64,000 nucleotides of DNA from Pegoplata infirma (Eukaryota; Arthropoda; Insecta; Diptera; Anthomyiidae). The stretch lies in the NCBI GenBank assembly GCA_963921195.1, contig OY992539.1:101440964-101504963 (forward strand), given 5' to 3'. Shown here one piece after another: positions 33,986 through 45,763 of this stretch (the first letter of the stretch is position 1; the number at the start of each line of letters is the position of its first letter). The translations under genes and the position numbers were made by a program. The notes under the pieces were generated by a model. The model saw only the letters and a list, made by a program, of their open reading frames with translations. It searched no databases and had not been told where the DNA came from.

Positions 33986-34879
33986 AATGGTCTTGTTTAA
34001 TAAATGATACCCAGACTTTTTACACAAAAATGGGTACTTTTTTTTCTTTTAAATAAAAGCTAATATCCTATACTTTTTTAAAATCCACAAAACTAAATCC
34101 AACTATTACTAACTTAATACCTGGTGTTTAAGGTTCCATTATAAAAGATTTTCTTTTAAAAGACTTAATACTACTAATAATCGCTTGAATTGTAAATAAT
34201 TTATTTTTTTTTACTTTTTTCAAAGACTGCAATAATTTGCTAACTTTGACAGCTCACCGAAAAAAAGTCAACAACTTAGTTGATTGATTTTGATAACTGG
34301 TGTTGCAGAATTTTATCTACTTTTAGTCCATACCAAATTTTTTAACAAAAACTTCATTTATAAATTTCAATTAATCGCCACTTTGGTACCATTTGAACCC
34401 AATGTGCGTTGTTTGCATTACGAGATAGGTTTTATATATACCTTTAATCTGATACCAAATATGCCTATACTAATTTTGAGTAAATAGGCATAAATCATAA
34501 ACAACTGAAAAAGTTCCACTTCCCTCCATACAAATCGACCATATTAAGACATGCGACCCCTTGGAGGTAGTAGAAGAAATAAATTTTACCTTATCTCTAT
34601 ATTATGGAGTCTCTGGGTATGGCAAAACATAAAGTCTTATACTCGTATAGTAGTAGTACTAAATACACAACATAATTCAGCTCTAAATTTAAAACAAAAT
34701 GCCAAACAATACCATCTCCATTTAAAATCAAACGTACCATAGTATAAAGATATGTCTTACAAACATCAAAACAAACAAACTTTATAAATAGTTGCTTGAA
34801 AATTGTTACTTTAAAAATATCATCGTAAAAATTAGTAAAGAAACGTGACCTTAAGCTGGAGTAATCTCTCTCAATATAA
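33986..34879. other. AT-rich DNA with dispersed repeat C, copy 2
   Basis: 34418-34513 matches 1499-1590 in direct orientation. No gene recognised in the rest. Confidence 0.45.
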
Positions 34880-35221
34880 TTTATAGGTCGAATAATAAAT
34901 ACATATAATATAATTATAATAATTTAAATAATTTAAAAATTAAAACAGAATATAAGTTTCATAAAAGTTTATGAAAATTTATTCATTATTTTTATGGAAA
35001 CTTTCATAAACATAATGAAAAATTAAAAAAAAAACTTTAATAAAGGTTTTAATTATATTTATTACAGGTTTCGTAATTATAATGAAGCTTTTTTTAAGTG
35101 TAGTAAAAAAAGTTATTTTATTTAACCAAGTTAACAATTTCTGATATAAATGGACAATGTTGACAATAATAACCATTATTTTTATAAATCGACCATTATT
35201 AAAAAAAAAAAACAACATATA
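34880..35221. repeat. Fragment of ATGAAA-rich MITE
   Basis: TTTATGAAAATTTATTCATT and CATAATGAA motifs, ending TTTTTTTAAGTGTAG at about 35101. AT-rich DNA follows. Confidence 0.4.
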
Positions 35222-35223
35222 TA

Positions 35224-36609
35224 CACTGAAAAAAATAGCTTCGTGAAATTAATGAAAATTGACTTAACCTTAATGAAAAATGACTCACTTTTCAACCGAA
35301 GACAGATTTCATTTGATTAATGAAACTGGTGTCATTAAAGTTTCTTTCAATGAAAATTTGCATATAAATAATGAAAATATTCGTAGAACTTGTTTGAAAC
35401 GTTTTATGAAGTTTTTCATAAAATGTATGAAAATATCCATTGATTAAATGTGGAATAGTAGTTGGTAATGAGCGTATGATAATTGCTTTTTACAAGTAAC
35501 TAGTTGCTAACTTTATTAAGGTTTTGGTATGGGAATTACGATAAATTCATGTTGGTTAAAGTTATCAAAATTTCCATAGAAAGCCCCTAATCAAGTTAGG
35601 AACAAGTTACCTAAAAACAGCACGTATCATACACCCATAAGTGAAAATTTGCATTAATAACATTTTTGGTAAGTCACATGTAACCATCACTGTAACCGTC
35701 ACTGAAATTTTATTTAGGGGCATGTCACAGACTCAATTCCGATCGGATTTGAAAAAAAGTTGTTACTAGTAAAACGCAAAACAATTTTTTTTTCGGAATG
35801 AAATCACTTTCAAAAATCAAAGTGGAATTGAATTGCTAAAAGTGATTTCATTCCGAAAAAAAGTATTTGCTTTGCGTTTTACGAGTGAACCACTTATTCC
35901 ACTTCCGAACGGAATTGAGTCTGTGACATGACCCTTAATTGCACACTTTTTATGGTTTTCACCTAGTTTTTACACACAACAAAATTTTACTCCAAACTTA
36001 AATTGGTCTGAACTGCGATATAAGGTAAAGTATAAAAGACAAAAACGCGATGACTTTAAAAACACGTGCTGCCAAAACGTAGCAACAACGAAGCAATGGA
36101 ACAACACAAATTACCCTACATTTCATCATAAAATTTTAATGACTTAAAAAACTATTTTTCTGTTGCAAATTATATTATATTTTATAAGAAAAAGTCAAAA
36201 GAAACACTTATACGGAACATTTCACTTCTAATTTCAATAAGATATAACCAGCATAACACACACACAAGTTTCAATAACAAAGCAAAAAAATATAAAATTA
36301 TTTTATTTTATTAGAAAAAAGTTAACACACATGTAAAAATTACAATTAGACTAAACACGCATGGTGTAATAAAACGTCGTATGTTTTTGTTCTGTTTTCT
36401 TTCTCTTATTCGCAACGCAGAGTTGTATTTAGTTCTAAAAAATCTTATGATATTTTTTAATGAAATTATGAAATCCAATGAAACAAGTTTCATAAAATTT
36501 GTTCATAACATGCATGAAATTTCAATCAGCTTATGAATTCCTTCATTTAAGTAATAAAAACAAAATAATGAATCCGCTTCATTAATATCAGGAAGGTTAT
36601 TTTTTTTAT
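35224..36609. mobile_element. CACTGAAAAAA element, copy 1 with private hairpin MITE
   Basis: The left end CACTGAAAAAAATAGCTTCG and about 230 bp after it match 38197 onward. The right block (AATGAAATTATGAAATCC ... AATGAATCCGCTTCATT) matches 41275-41431, but the terminus is worn. Contains 35716-35935. Confidence 0.7.
35716..35935. mobile_element. 220-bp hairpin MITE
   Basis: GGGCATGTCACAGACTCAAT is inverted as ATTGAGTCTGTGACATGACC. Inner arms CGGAATGAAATCACTTT also pair, giving a near-complete fold-back. Confidence 0.85.
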
Positions 36610-36820
36610 TAGTTATTAGTTAAAATTCAGTTGTCAAATAATTTTTTCAATGACTTAAACTAAAATTAAAATTTTTTAAATATATCAAAAAAAATCTGAA
36701 TTTTTTTGACCTTAAATTTTTTGAACATCCAATTTTTTGTAAACAAAGAAAATGTTTAATTATTTTCATATCTCAATACTTCACACTTAGGTGTACTTAA
36801 ATTAATTAACAATAAAATCT
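36610..36820. other. AT-rich DNA, nothing recognised
   Basis: No gene or repeat seen. Confidence 0.35.
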
Positions 36821-36828
36821 TTTAATTA

Positions 36829-36896
36829 GGTTAGGTTAGGTTGAGAGGTTGACATAGTGTCCACAAGACCAGATCCTGATCCATAGTGATACCTCA
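36829..36896 (-). mobile_element. 68-bp LINE 3'-tail insertion
   Basis: TTTAATTA flanks both sides (36821-36828, 36897-36904). The minus strand shows a 3'-UTR fragment (GGATCTGGTCTTGTGGAC...) ending in three CCTAA-type units. Its body differs from the tails at 7378 and 11646, so it is a third LINE family with the same kind of tail. Confidence 0.8.
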
Positions 36897-37069
36897 TTTA
36901 ATTAACAATAATATTTGCTCAATCTAGACTCTATTATGCTAAAATTAAACCTTGGAAAATTTCCTATTCAGCTTTTTTTTTTAAATAATGGTAATAACAA
37001 TATGGGTTTTACTGTCAAAATTGTTCATTAATAGCAAAAATTTTTAACTATTTATACGCTATCAAGCTT

Positions 37070-37215
37070 ATTTGTCTTTCAGACAGATGGAGGGACATCG
37101 TCTTAAAATCGATCGGAGGTCATTAATATATAAGCTTAATAGTATCACAGACCAAATTTTCGAGGCGTTACAAACTGAATGATAAACTCATACACCCTCT
37201 ATCAGTAGAGTGTAG
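37070..37215 (-). mobile_element. DINE-1-like element, terminal fragment
   Basis: GACAGATGGAGGGACATCG, TTAAAATCGATCGG and ACACCCTCTATCAG..GTGTAGGTTAC are decayed forms of the microsatellite-to-terminus region. Confidence 0.65.
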
Positions 37216-38194
37216 GTTACAAAAATTATTAAAGGCAGTTTGTTAACACCTTCTTTGACATAGAAATTTGTAGAAATATATTCCAATTTCCTTTGTAAAA
37301 GCTTAGAGAAAATGTGCTCAAAGCTAACTTAGCATTCGCCCCCAAAACCTCAATAAAACCCACTGTGCATCGTGTTGTATTCACAATTGCAAATGAAATG
37401 TTATAACAAAGTTTTTCTATGGCTTTGGCATAAAACCAGATTGAAATCAACTTTTTTTTTTCCTACATCTTATTTCGTTTTTTTTTTTTGACAAAACACA
37501 AAAAATTTAAAAAAAATAATGAAAAAATCCTTTAACATCCGGTAAAGAATGATTATATACTTTAACGCACAAATACAAAGAAAAAAAGTAGCAAGCGCTT
37601 TGTTAGTCAGTCTATGCAATTGTGCCATTTCTAGGTAAATGTGGCAGAGAAAAAAAATTAATAAAAGGCAAAGTTAAAAATAAAGACAAATATACAGGAA
37701 ATTTTAATGAAAAATCAAATAGGCTCAAAGTTAACAGAATACAAAATTCAGTAATTTAGTTTTTTTTTTACATTTGCATAGGAGAAATATTTATTTTCAG
37801 TAAATTCTTTTATTCCTTGTAGAGAAAATCTTCTTTTCAAATTTTAGATTTTTTATTTGCTTACAGCATTTTTTTATAATGTATTTTATATGATATGGAC
37901 AGGACCCTCATGCACTTAAAAACTATGTTTAAGGCGCCTAAAATGTGCACTAAAGATCTTGAAATATGCACTAAAAATTAAAAAAAATGTGCATTTTTAA
38001 ATTTTGTTAAAAAATATAATTTTTACTTCGTTTGCTTATTAATAAAAAAATTTATTCGTTCCGACAAGCATTTGACCTCGAAAAAAAATTATAAGGCCTT
38101 CCCAGTAGAAAAATAAATAATTGTTTACAAAAATTTAAAAAAATTAGCTAAAACTAAGATTTTACACAAAATATGACATAAAAATATGTATTCA
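37216..38194. other. Unassigned AT-rich DNA
   Basis: No repeat partner in the window. An open frame at 37229-37450 (minus) sits in slightly GC-richer sequence but shows no recognised motif, splice context or homologue, so no gene is called. Confidence 0.35.
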
Positions 38195-38444
38195 TACACT
38201 GAAAAAAAAAAAGCTTCGTGAAAATAATGAAAATTGACATAAGCTTAATGAAAAATGACTTACGTTTTCAACCGAAGACAGTTTTCATTTGATCAATGAA
38301 ACTGGTGTCATTAAAGAGTCATTCAATGAAAACTTACACAGAAATAATGAAAATATTCGTAGCACTTGTTTAAAACGTTTAATGAAATTTTTCATTAAAT
38401 GTATGAAAGTATGCATTCATTAAATGTGGAATAGCAGTAGGAAT

Positions 38445-38591
38445 ACCATATTCGCATTAATTTAAACTAGTTTAATTATTCGTCTTCCTCATACAATTCA
38501 TCTGTCAAAATTAAACGCCGTTTAAGTTTGACATTAAAATTGTATGGGGAAAACGGAAAATTAAAATAGTTTAAATGAATGCGAATGTGGT
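38445..38591. mobile_element. 147-bp hairpin MITE
   Basis: ACCATATTCGCATTAATTTA is inverted at the right end (AATGAATGCGAATGTGGT). The arms run to the central region around AAACGCCGTTTAAG. Confidence 0.8.
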
Positions 38592-38639
38592 AAGAAAAAT
38601 TACAACACAAAATTGAAATTAATGAAAATCCTTTTATAC

Positions 38640-38775
38640 GGGGTTCACACTTGCTGTTTTGAAGTGTTTAAGAGTGAGATGTTTAAAAAAGTCTTTGTTC
38701 CGTGTCCATTACGTTTTAATTCTGTTAGTGGTGTTTTGTTGAACAACTTGTTTAAGGTCGCAAGTGTGAATGCCA
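38640..38775. mobile_element. Small MITE, GTTCACACTTGC ends
   Basis: GGGTTCACACTTGC at 38641 is inverted as GCAAGTGTGAATGCC at 38760. Short and non-coding. Confidence 0.6.
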
Positions 38776-38870
38776 TATAAGCCACAAAATAAACCACACA
38801 CTGAACAACACAATTTCACATTTTTTTTATATTTCACTCAGCTTTCTCACACTATATCCTTGATTTTTAA

Positions 38871-40945
38871 TCTATATATATAAAAGAGTAATGTGACTGA
38901 CTGACTGACTGACTGACTGACTGACTCATCATCGCCCAGCCCAAACCGCTGAAGCTAGAGACTTGAAATTTGGACTATAGGTTCACCTCCCGGAATATAG
39001 ATCCACTAAGGCTGGATTTTAGCCAATGTTGATTCTAAGGGGGTAAAATGGGTAAAAAACTGTACTTTTGGTACTTTTTATCTATATATATGAAAGAGTA
39101 ATGTGACTGACTGACTGACTCATCATCGCCCAGCCCAAACCGCTGAAGCTAGAGACTTGAAATTTGGACTATAGGTTCACCTCCCGGAATATAGATCCAC
39201 TAAGGCTGGATTTTAGCCAATGTTTATTCTAAGGGGGTAAAATGGGTAAAAAACTGTACTTTTGGTACTTTTTATATCTCATGAAATAATGGTCATAGAG
39301 ACTTGAAATTTGGACTCTATGTTCACCTCCCGGAATGAAGATACTGTAAGGCTGGACTTTTGCCAATGTTGATTCTAAGGGGGTAAAAAGGGTAAAAACT
39401 GTACATTTGGTACCTTTTTTATTTCCTTAAATAATGGTCCTAGAAACTTGAAATTTTAGTATATAGTTCAGCTCCCGGAATAAAGATCCAATAAGGCTGG
39501 ATTTTTGCCAATGTTGATTCTAAGGGGGTAAAATGGGTAAAAAAAACTGCACTTTTGGTACTTTTATATCTCATGAAATAATGGTCATAGAGACTTGAAA
39601 TTTGGACTGTATGTTCACCTCCCGGAATGTAGATCCTGTAAGGCTAGACTTTTGCCAATGTTGATTCTAAGGGGGTAAAAAGGGTAAAAAACTGTACTTT
39701 TGGTACCTTTTACATTTCCTTTAATAATGGTACTAGAAACTTGAAATTTGCAATGTAGGTTCACCTCCCGGAAAAAGATGCACTAAGACTGGGTTTTTGC
39801 CAATGTTGATTCTACGGGGGTAAAATGGGTAAAAAAGTGTACTTTTGGTACTCTTTTTTTTATTTACTGAAATAATGGTCATACAAATTTGAAATTTGGA
39901 ATTGATGGGAAGGATCCTCTGCACAAAAAAAAAAAAATTTTGAAAATTTGGATTCTAAGGGGGGTCAAAGGGGTAAAAACTGTACTTTTAGTACTTTATG
40001 TTATTTATTAAAATAATGGGCAAAGAAACTTGAAATTTGAAATGTAGAATCCTTCGGCGAAAAAAACTTTCTGGAAAAAGTATTTTTTGCAATTGTACTT
40101 CATCGGGGGGTAAAAGGGTAAAAAATTGTACTTTTGGTACTTTTTATATATACTAAAATAATGATCTGGTTCAGAAACATGATATTTTAAATATAGGATC
40201 ACTTAGCACAAAAAAAACAGTTCTTGGAAAATTTAATTTTAAGGGGAAAAGGTGGCAAATGGTTTTTGAAAATTTAATTTTAAGGGGAAAAGGTGGCAAA
40301 TGGTTATTTCTACCTATCTAACTATTAAACTTAAATCCCCAGAAATAACACCCAGGAAGGATATATTTAAAAATTTAAAATTTTAGGATAAAAAGGGGTA
40401 TCTATAAGATAAAGACAATATAAATTTTTATTTCTTTAACGCGTGTTATACGAAGATGAATAAAACTTACATGGAACGAAAGGAGATGGAATTGGAAAAG
40501 AAATGGAGTAGAACGGGGAACAAAATGGAATAGAGCAGGGAACAATATGGAAAAATGCTTTTTACTAAAATTTTCCGTGTTTAATTTTTTTTATTCCATA
40601 TTTTTCTCTCTATATGTTTTTTAAATCAAACTTATTTTTATTCCAATTTCTTTTTTCACTGAAATATTTATTCACTCAAAATCCAAAATCCTGATATAAG
40701 GGCTCGAAAATTGTCAATATCTTTTTTCACCGGAACTAACTTTATAAAGTACCAGCAAGGCTATACACATTTTATTGTTTAAATTATTCATTGACATATT
40801 ATTTTATGAAAAACTTAAACGTCCACAAGTAAATAAAACAAAGACTACGTAGGGGAATTTTTTTGAAATCGATAAAGTTATTCTGGTCTTTCTATTATCC
40901 GGTATTCAATACAACCGGTAACGAAGTACCGGTATGGTAAGCTAG
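38871..40945 (+). mobile_element. Non-autonomous Helitron with tandem array
   Basis: The 5' end TCTATATATATAAAAGAG follows an A. The 3' end is CTAG followed by T, with a perfect 7-bp stem ACCGGTA-acgaag-TACCGGT (40914-40933) 12 nt before it: the standard Helitron end structure and A^T target. The 5' terminus is repeated at 39081, exactly 210 bp on. The body is about 8 diverged units of 130-165 bp (GACTTGAAATTTGGA, CACCTCCCGGAAT, AAGGGGGTAAAA). (GACT)n occurs at 38892-38926. No Rep/Hel protein is encoded. Confidence 0.93.
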
Positions 40946-41099
40946 TAATTAAGTAAAACCACGTAATAATATAAAACAACTAGAATTTTTTATAATTAAT
41001 CAATAACATTTTATTTTAAGTTTTTTAAACAAAAATTGCCAAAAAAAAAATCGATCAGCTGTTTCTTATTTACATTTTTCGCGCCAAAAACATACTTAT

Positions 41100-41215
41100 T
41101 GTCTCTTCACAATACAGCAGCAAGCAGCAGACAGCAAAATTTACCCTTGTATTTTTTTGTTTGCTGTATGAAAATTTTTGCTGACTGCTGCTTTCTGCTG
41201 TATTGTAAAGAGACA
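41100..41215. mobile_element. 116-bp hairpin MITE
   Basis: TGTCTCTTCACAATACAGCA is inverted at the right end as TGCTGTATTGTAAAGAGACA. CAGCAG-rich arms almost meet in the centre. Confidence 0.88.
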
Positions 41216-41536
41216 CTAAACAGACTCGACAGGCGTAAAAAAGCAACAAGTTTTATAAACAAAATTTAATGACATTTTTTAATGAAATTATGAAATCTAA
41301 TGAAGCAAATTTTATGAAATTTGTTCCCAATATGCATGATATTTAATTAAGCTAATGAATTCCTTCATTGGTTAAATGAAAACAAAATAATGAATCCATT
41401 TCATTTATATCACGAAGGTTTTTTTTCAGTGTAGCAGAATATGCAAACATATGCATTATCAGCAAAATATGCAAAAATATATGCTAACGAATCGATGCAA
41501 TTTTAAAGCAAATTCATTGACTTGCAAAGGTTTATG

Positions 41537-42327
41537 CACTGGTAGAAAAACGACTCATATCACTAATGAATGGAATTCATTAACGTTTTTTCATAACAAA
41601 AATTAAATATTTCATGTGCTAAATGACATTTCATACATATTGTGCAAGTTTTTCATTAATTTTGATTCATTAGATTTCGTAGTTTCATTAAAAAATTTCA
41701 TTAAGTTTTGTTTATAAAATTTTTTGTTTTTTGAGAGCTGTCGTGTAGCGTCTGTTTAGTCTGTTAGTTTACGCGCAAAAAAACAGCTGATCAGAGCGGC
41801 ACGAAATATTTGTGATTTTTTTAGAACAAAATTTTTACGAAATTTAAAGTGAAATTATATAGATTAATTATAAGTTTTTATTAAACTCGCGTTGTTTTAT
41901 ATTATTTCGTGGTAGTAAAATTTTGTGTGGGAAAACTAACAATAAGTGGAACCATGAAATGAAGTGTATTTCGTAGGCACGGATAGCGTTTTATTATTTT
42001 TAATTCTATAAAAAGACCTTTATAATTTCATACATATTATTCAATAAAAGTATTTCATTTCAAAAATAAAAAGTAGAAATTATTCAATGAAAGTTTTTCA
42101 TGAGAATTAAATACATTTTTCATTAAAGTAATGAAAAAAGTTTTTAAAATACTATTTATTTTGTATGAGCAATTTTCATTAATTTAATGAAAATTGTTCT
42201 TGCAATTAAATCTTATGATACCTATTTCATTAATTCAATGAAACCATTCATTGGTTCCTTTTTAACGTCATTTTTCATAACATTAATGTAGATTTTCATC
42301 ATTGTCGTGTACAAATTTCTATCAGTG
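41537..42327 (+). mobile_element. CACTGATAGAAA element, copy 1
   Basis: Left end CACTGGTAGAAAAACGACTC, right end ACAAATTTCTATCAGTG, filled with TTTCATTAA/TTAATGAAA motifs. The inverted copy is at 44777-45763. Confidence 0.85.
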
Positions 42328-42720
42328 TGCTGCCATAAAGCTAGTAGAAAAAAAATGCATTTACATGAAAGTCCTCCCCTTGCTTCACAGAAAAAGTTTT
42401 AAACGAATTTCAATCAACAAAAACGCGGATTCAATAAATTTTTTGATTGAAAGTTCTCCAATTAAAAAAATTCTTAATCCAATCATCAAATTGTAGGTGA
42501 TTGATGGAACATTTTTTCAATCAAATATTTTTCTTAATTTTGATTAAAAATTTAATCAATTTTTTATTTATAATCAATCAAAATAATGATTGATTTTACA
42601 AATGAATTGAAAGCTTTTGACAAAATTATCAAAAAATTCCTATTTTTTTTTATTTCCAATATGTTGCCAACAATAAAAAATGTAAAACGCGATTATTTTG
42701 TATATTTTTGAATTATTATT
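42328..42720. other. AT-rich DNA with AATCAATC-type repeats
   Basis: Repeats of TTGATTGAAA and AATCAATTTTT between 42400 and 42600 suggest an unresolved MITE. No gene. Confidence 0.35.
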
Positions 42721-43384
42721 ACCCAGTCAGAAAAATACAATCGCAAAAACGTTGTGAAAGCATTGTGGACGGTTGTACGAGCGTTCTGTATACCAACTTC
42801 AAAGCGCCTTCAGATGATCCGAATGATAACATCGATCTACGCAAGGTTTAACGCGTTTCAAAAGCGATGTAAAAAAGTGCTTTGAGAACGTTTTTTTAAA
42901 GTCATCAAAGCGCTTTTAAAACCCAAAGTAAAGAATTTCTGTTGTAGTTCGGTTGTAATAATTTGTTTGATACAAAGTGAAATCCGAAAAAAAGCTTTTG
43001 TACTCAAAAAAACTTTGAAAATTTTAAAAAAAAAAATTCAAAACTCAGAAAAAAAATCTAAAAACATTTTTTATGATTTTCTTTACTTAAAAAACAAAAA
43101 AAAAATTGACAAAAATTGTTATTCAAAAATAGTTTCGGAACTTAGAAATTCTTTTCAAAAAAAAATAAATATAAAGAACTCTTAAAACGCTTTTCAAATA
43201 CGCTCGCAAAGCGTTCCAAAAAAACGTTTTGAGATTGCTTTTTTTTTGTTATAGATCTTTCAGAACACTTTTCAAAAACGCTCGCAAAGCGTTTGAAAAT
43301 AGCATTTTGAGAACGCTTTTTTTTTTTGTTACAGTGCTTTCAGAACGCTTTTTTTTTAGAACCGTCGTCAATTTCTGCTTGGGT
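42721..43384. mobile_element. TIR element ACCCAGTCAGAAA with internal tandem repeat
   Basis: ACCCAGTCAGAAA versus reverse-complemented right end ACCCAAGCAGAAA. Inside, about 43198-43345 contains two to three copies of an approximately 70-bp unit (CGCTCGCAAAGCGTT, TTTGAGAACGC). Confidence 0.6.
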
Positions 43385-43603
43385 ATTCAAATAACCCAGC
43401 AGAAATTTTGCTGAACTGGCAGCAGCTTTTGGAAAGGAAACTCGAGTCAAGGAGCGCATCCAAACCAGCTGAATTCATGCATGATTCTCTAAGGCGATGT
43501 CACAGCTTAGAGCGCTAGTTGGATACACAGAAAAAGCGTTCTTAAGATGCTCTGAATTCACATCTCTTTAGAGCGCTGAAAAAATCGCTATAAAGATTTG
43601 ACT
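43385..43603. other. Short unassigned segment
   Basis: Contains GCTGAACTGGCAGCAGC and GAGCGC motifs. No assignment. Confidence 0.3.
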
Positions 43604-43611
43604 ATTATAAT

Positions 43612-44361
43612 CAGAGCTTCGAAGAATGAAATCCTTTTCGAATGAATTCTCGAAAAAATCCATTCAATTTTGATAGTCAGTGAATGCATTCGATTTCATA
43701 AATCAAGATGGAATGCAGTCCTTGGAATTCATTCGATTGAATGAACAAAAATGAATGCATTCGATTTCTTGTTCATTCGATTTAGAAAAATCGAATGTAT
43801 TCGATTTTTTATCATTCCACTGCGAATGCAATCGATTTTTTAAATATATAGACCAAAACGGAGCCAAATTTGGTCCATAGTATCGCCTACTCTTTTTACA
43901 TACGATGACCCTAATTGGATCTAATTTTGAATCCAAAAAAATTGGTGTTCCCGAAAATTTTAAAAATGAACATATTAGCTGCCTATACGAAAAAAAAAGT
44001 GAAGAGTGTTAGCGATACTATGTACAAAAAATTGGCTCCGTTTTGCTCTATCTTGGTTAGTTTTTTTTAAGTTTTTTATGCAATGAATGAATATGCCATT
44101 CGATTTTTCAAATTGAATGAAAAAAAAATCGATTGCATTCGCAAGTGAATTCGATTTTTAAAAGTCGAATGAAAAAAAATCGAATGCATTCGATTTTTGA
44201 AAGTCGAATGAAAAATAAAACGAATGCATTTGATATTTATAAATCGAATGAGTCCAAAGTGAATTCATTCAATTCGCTAAAATGTGATTGGGGAATGCAA
44301 TCACTAAATTTTCACTCAGAATGACAAATCGAATTAAGGAATGAAATCCTTCGAAGCTCTG
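43612..44361. mobile_element. hAT-type MITE, CAGAGCTTCGAAG ends, 8-bp target duplication
   Basis: TIR CAGAGCTTCGAAG / CTTCGAAGCTCTG is perfect for 13 bp and continues in ATGAAATCCTT. The exact 8-bp duplication ATTATAAT is at 43604-43611 and 44362-44369. CAGAG is the hAT-type start. The interior is rich in ATTCGATT/GAATGCATTCG. A decayed relative lies at 50229-50620. Confidence 0.93.
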
Positions 44362-44369
44362 ATTATAAT

Positions 44370-44776
44370 ATAGCTTGATTAGTTTATTCATGACAAAAAG
44401 TTTCATTTTGGTGGGACAAGTATTTCAGTTTCACAAGTGACCATGAAAAAAAAATAAGGCTGGTTGGGGTCTTACTCTAAAAATGTGTCAGATTTTTCAG
44501 TTTTGATAAGCTTATGTAATAGATTATAGTTTCTCTTGACAATTTATTCTGCTTACAAATTTTTATTTTTTCAGAAACAAGATTCACTTGCGTCGAAAAC
44601 TAAAAATTTATATTTTTAAAAATCAATGAAAAAAAATCGATTTTGTTTTTGTATTTTTTATTATAATTTTACTTTACATGTAAAATTCTCGAAACATCGA
44701 CTACGCCCCATTTTAACAAAAAAGGTAAAATTTTAAAATGTTTACCCTATTTAACTTTTCACGGGTTTTTTTCCAA
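44370..44776. other. AT-rich DNA, nothing recognised
   Basis: No gene or repeat partner seen. Confidence 0.35.
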
Positions 44777-45763
44777 CACTGATAGAAATTTGTACATGAC
44801 AATAATGAAAATCTACATTAATGTTATGAAAAATGACGTTAAAAAGGAACCTATGTAGGGTTTCATTGAATTAATGAAATGGGTATCATAAAAAGTAATT
44901 GCAATAACAAGTTTCATTAAATTAATGAAAATTGTTCATACAAAATATAAATTGTATTTTATGAAAATGTTTCATTACTTTAATGAAAAAAGTATTTAAT
45001 TCTTATGAAGTACTTTCATTGAATAAATCCTACTTTTTATTTTTGAAATGAAATGCTTTTATCGAATAAATGTTACTTTTATTTTTAAAATGAAATATAT
45101 GTATGATCTTTTCATAGAATTAAAAATAATAAAAAAGTTATTTTCACTTAGTTTTCTCGCACAAAATTTTACCCCAACCATAAATTGTAAAACATAATTA
45201 AAACCACGAACTGATATAAAACTCACAAAAATTAATTAATAATTTATTTAAATTAAATTTCGTAAAAAAATCTGAAAAAATCACAAAATAACCAAGTTAA
45301 AAAAAAACACTTTCACATATTTTTTATTTTATCTATAGATTTCACTCAGTTTTCTCACACAAAATTTTACTATAACGTTTACTTTTAATACATAAGTAAA
45401 ACGCCGAAATAATTTGAAACAACGCGACTTTAAAAAATACTTATAACTAATCAACAACATTTCATTTTCAATTTCTTAAAAAAATTCTTAGAAAAAATCA
45501 CGCTCTGATCAGCTGTTTTTTGCGCGCGTAAACTAACAGACTAAACAGACGCGACACGACAAGTGTCAAAAAACAGAAAATTTTGTAAACAAAACTCAAT
45601 GAAATTTTTTAATGAAACTACGAAATCTAATGAATCAAAATTAATGAATATCTTGCACAATATGTATGAAATTTCATTCAGCATATGAAAAATTTCATTG
45701 TTGCAATGAAACAACGTTAATGAATTCCATTCATTAGTGATATGAAGTGTTTTTCTATCAGTG
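44777..45763 (-). mobile_element. CACTGATAGAAA element, copy 2 (inverted)
   Basis: CACTGATAGAAATTTGTACA left and TTTTTCTATCAGTG right. It matches 41537-42327 in reverse with extra internal sequence. Both copies share CATATCACTAATGAATGG and the CAGCTGTTTTTTGCGCG neighbourhood. Confidence 0.85.

Larger units (their letters stand above)
38197..41431. mobile_element. CACTGAAAAAA element, copy 2 with four nested insertions
   Basis: TIR CACTGAAAAAAAAAAAGC... / ...GGTTTTTTTTCAGTG, with TA at both outer sides and TTCGTGA/TCACGAA continuing the match. Nested inside are hairpins at 38445-38591, 38640-38775 and 41100-41215, plus the Helitron 38871-40945. Confidence 0.8.

Noticed and set aside
37229..37450. 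Possible host exon on the minus strand
   Set aside because: Slightly GC-richer but without motif, homologue or gene context visible by eye.
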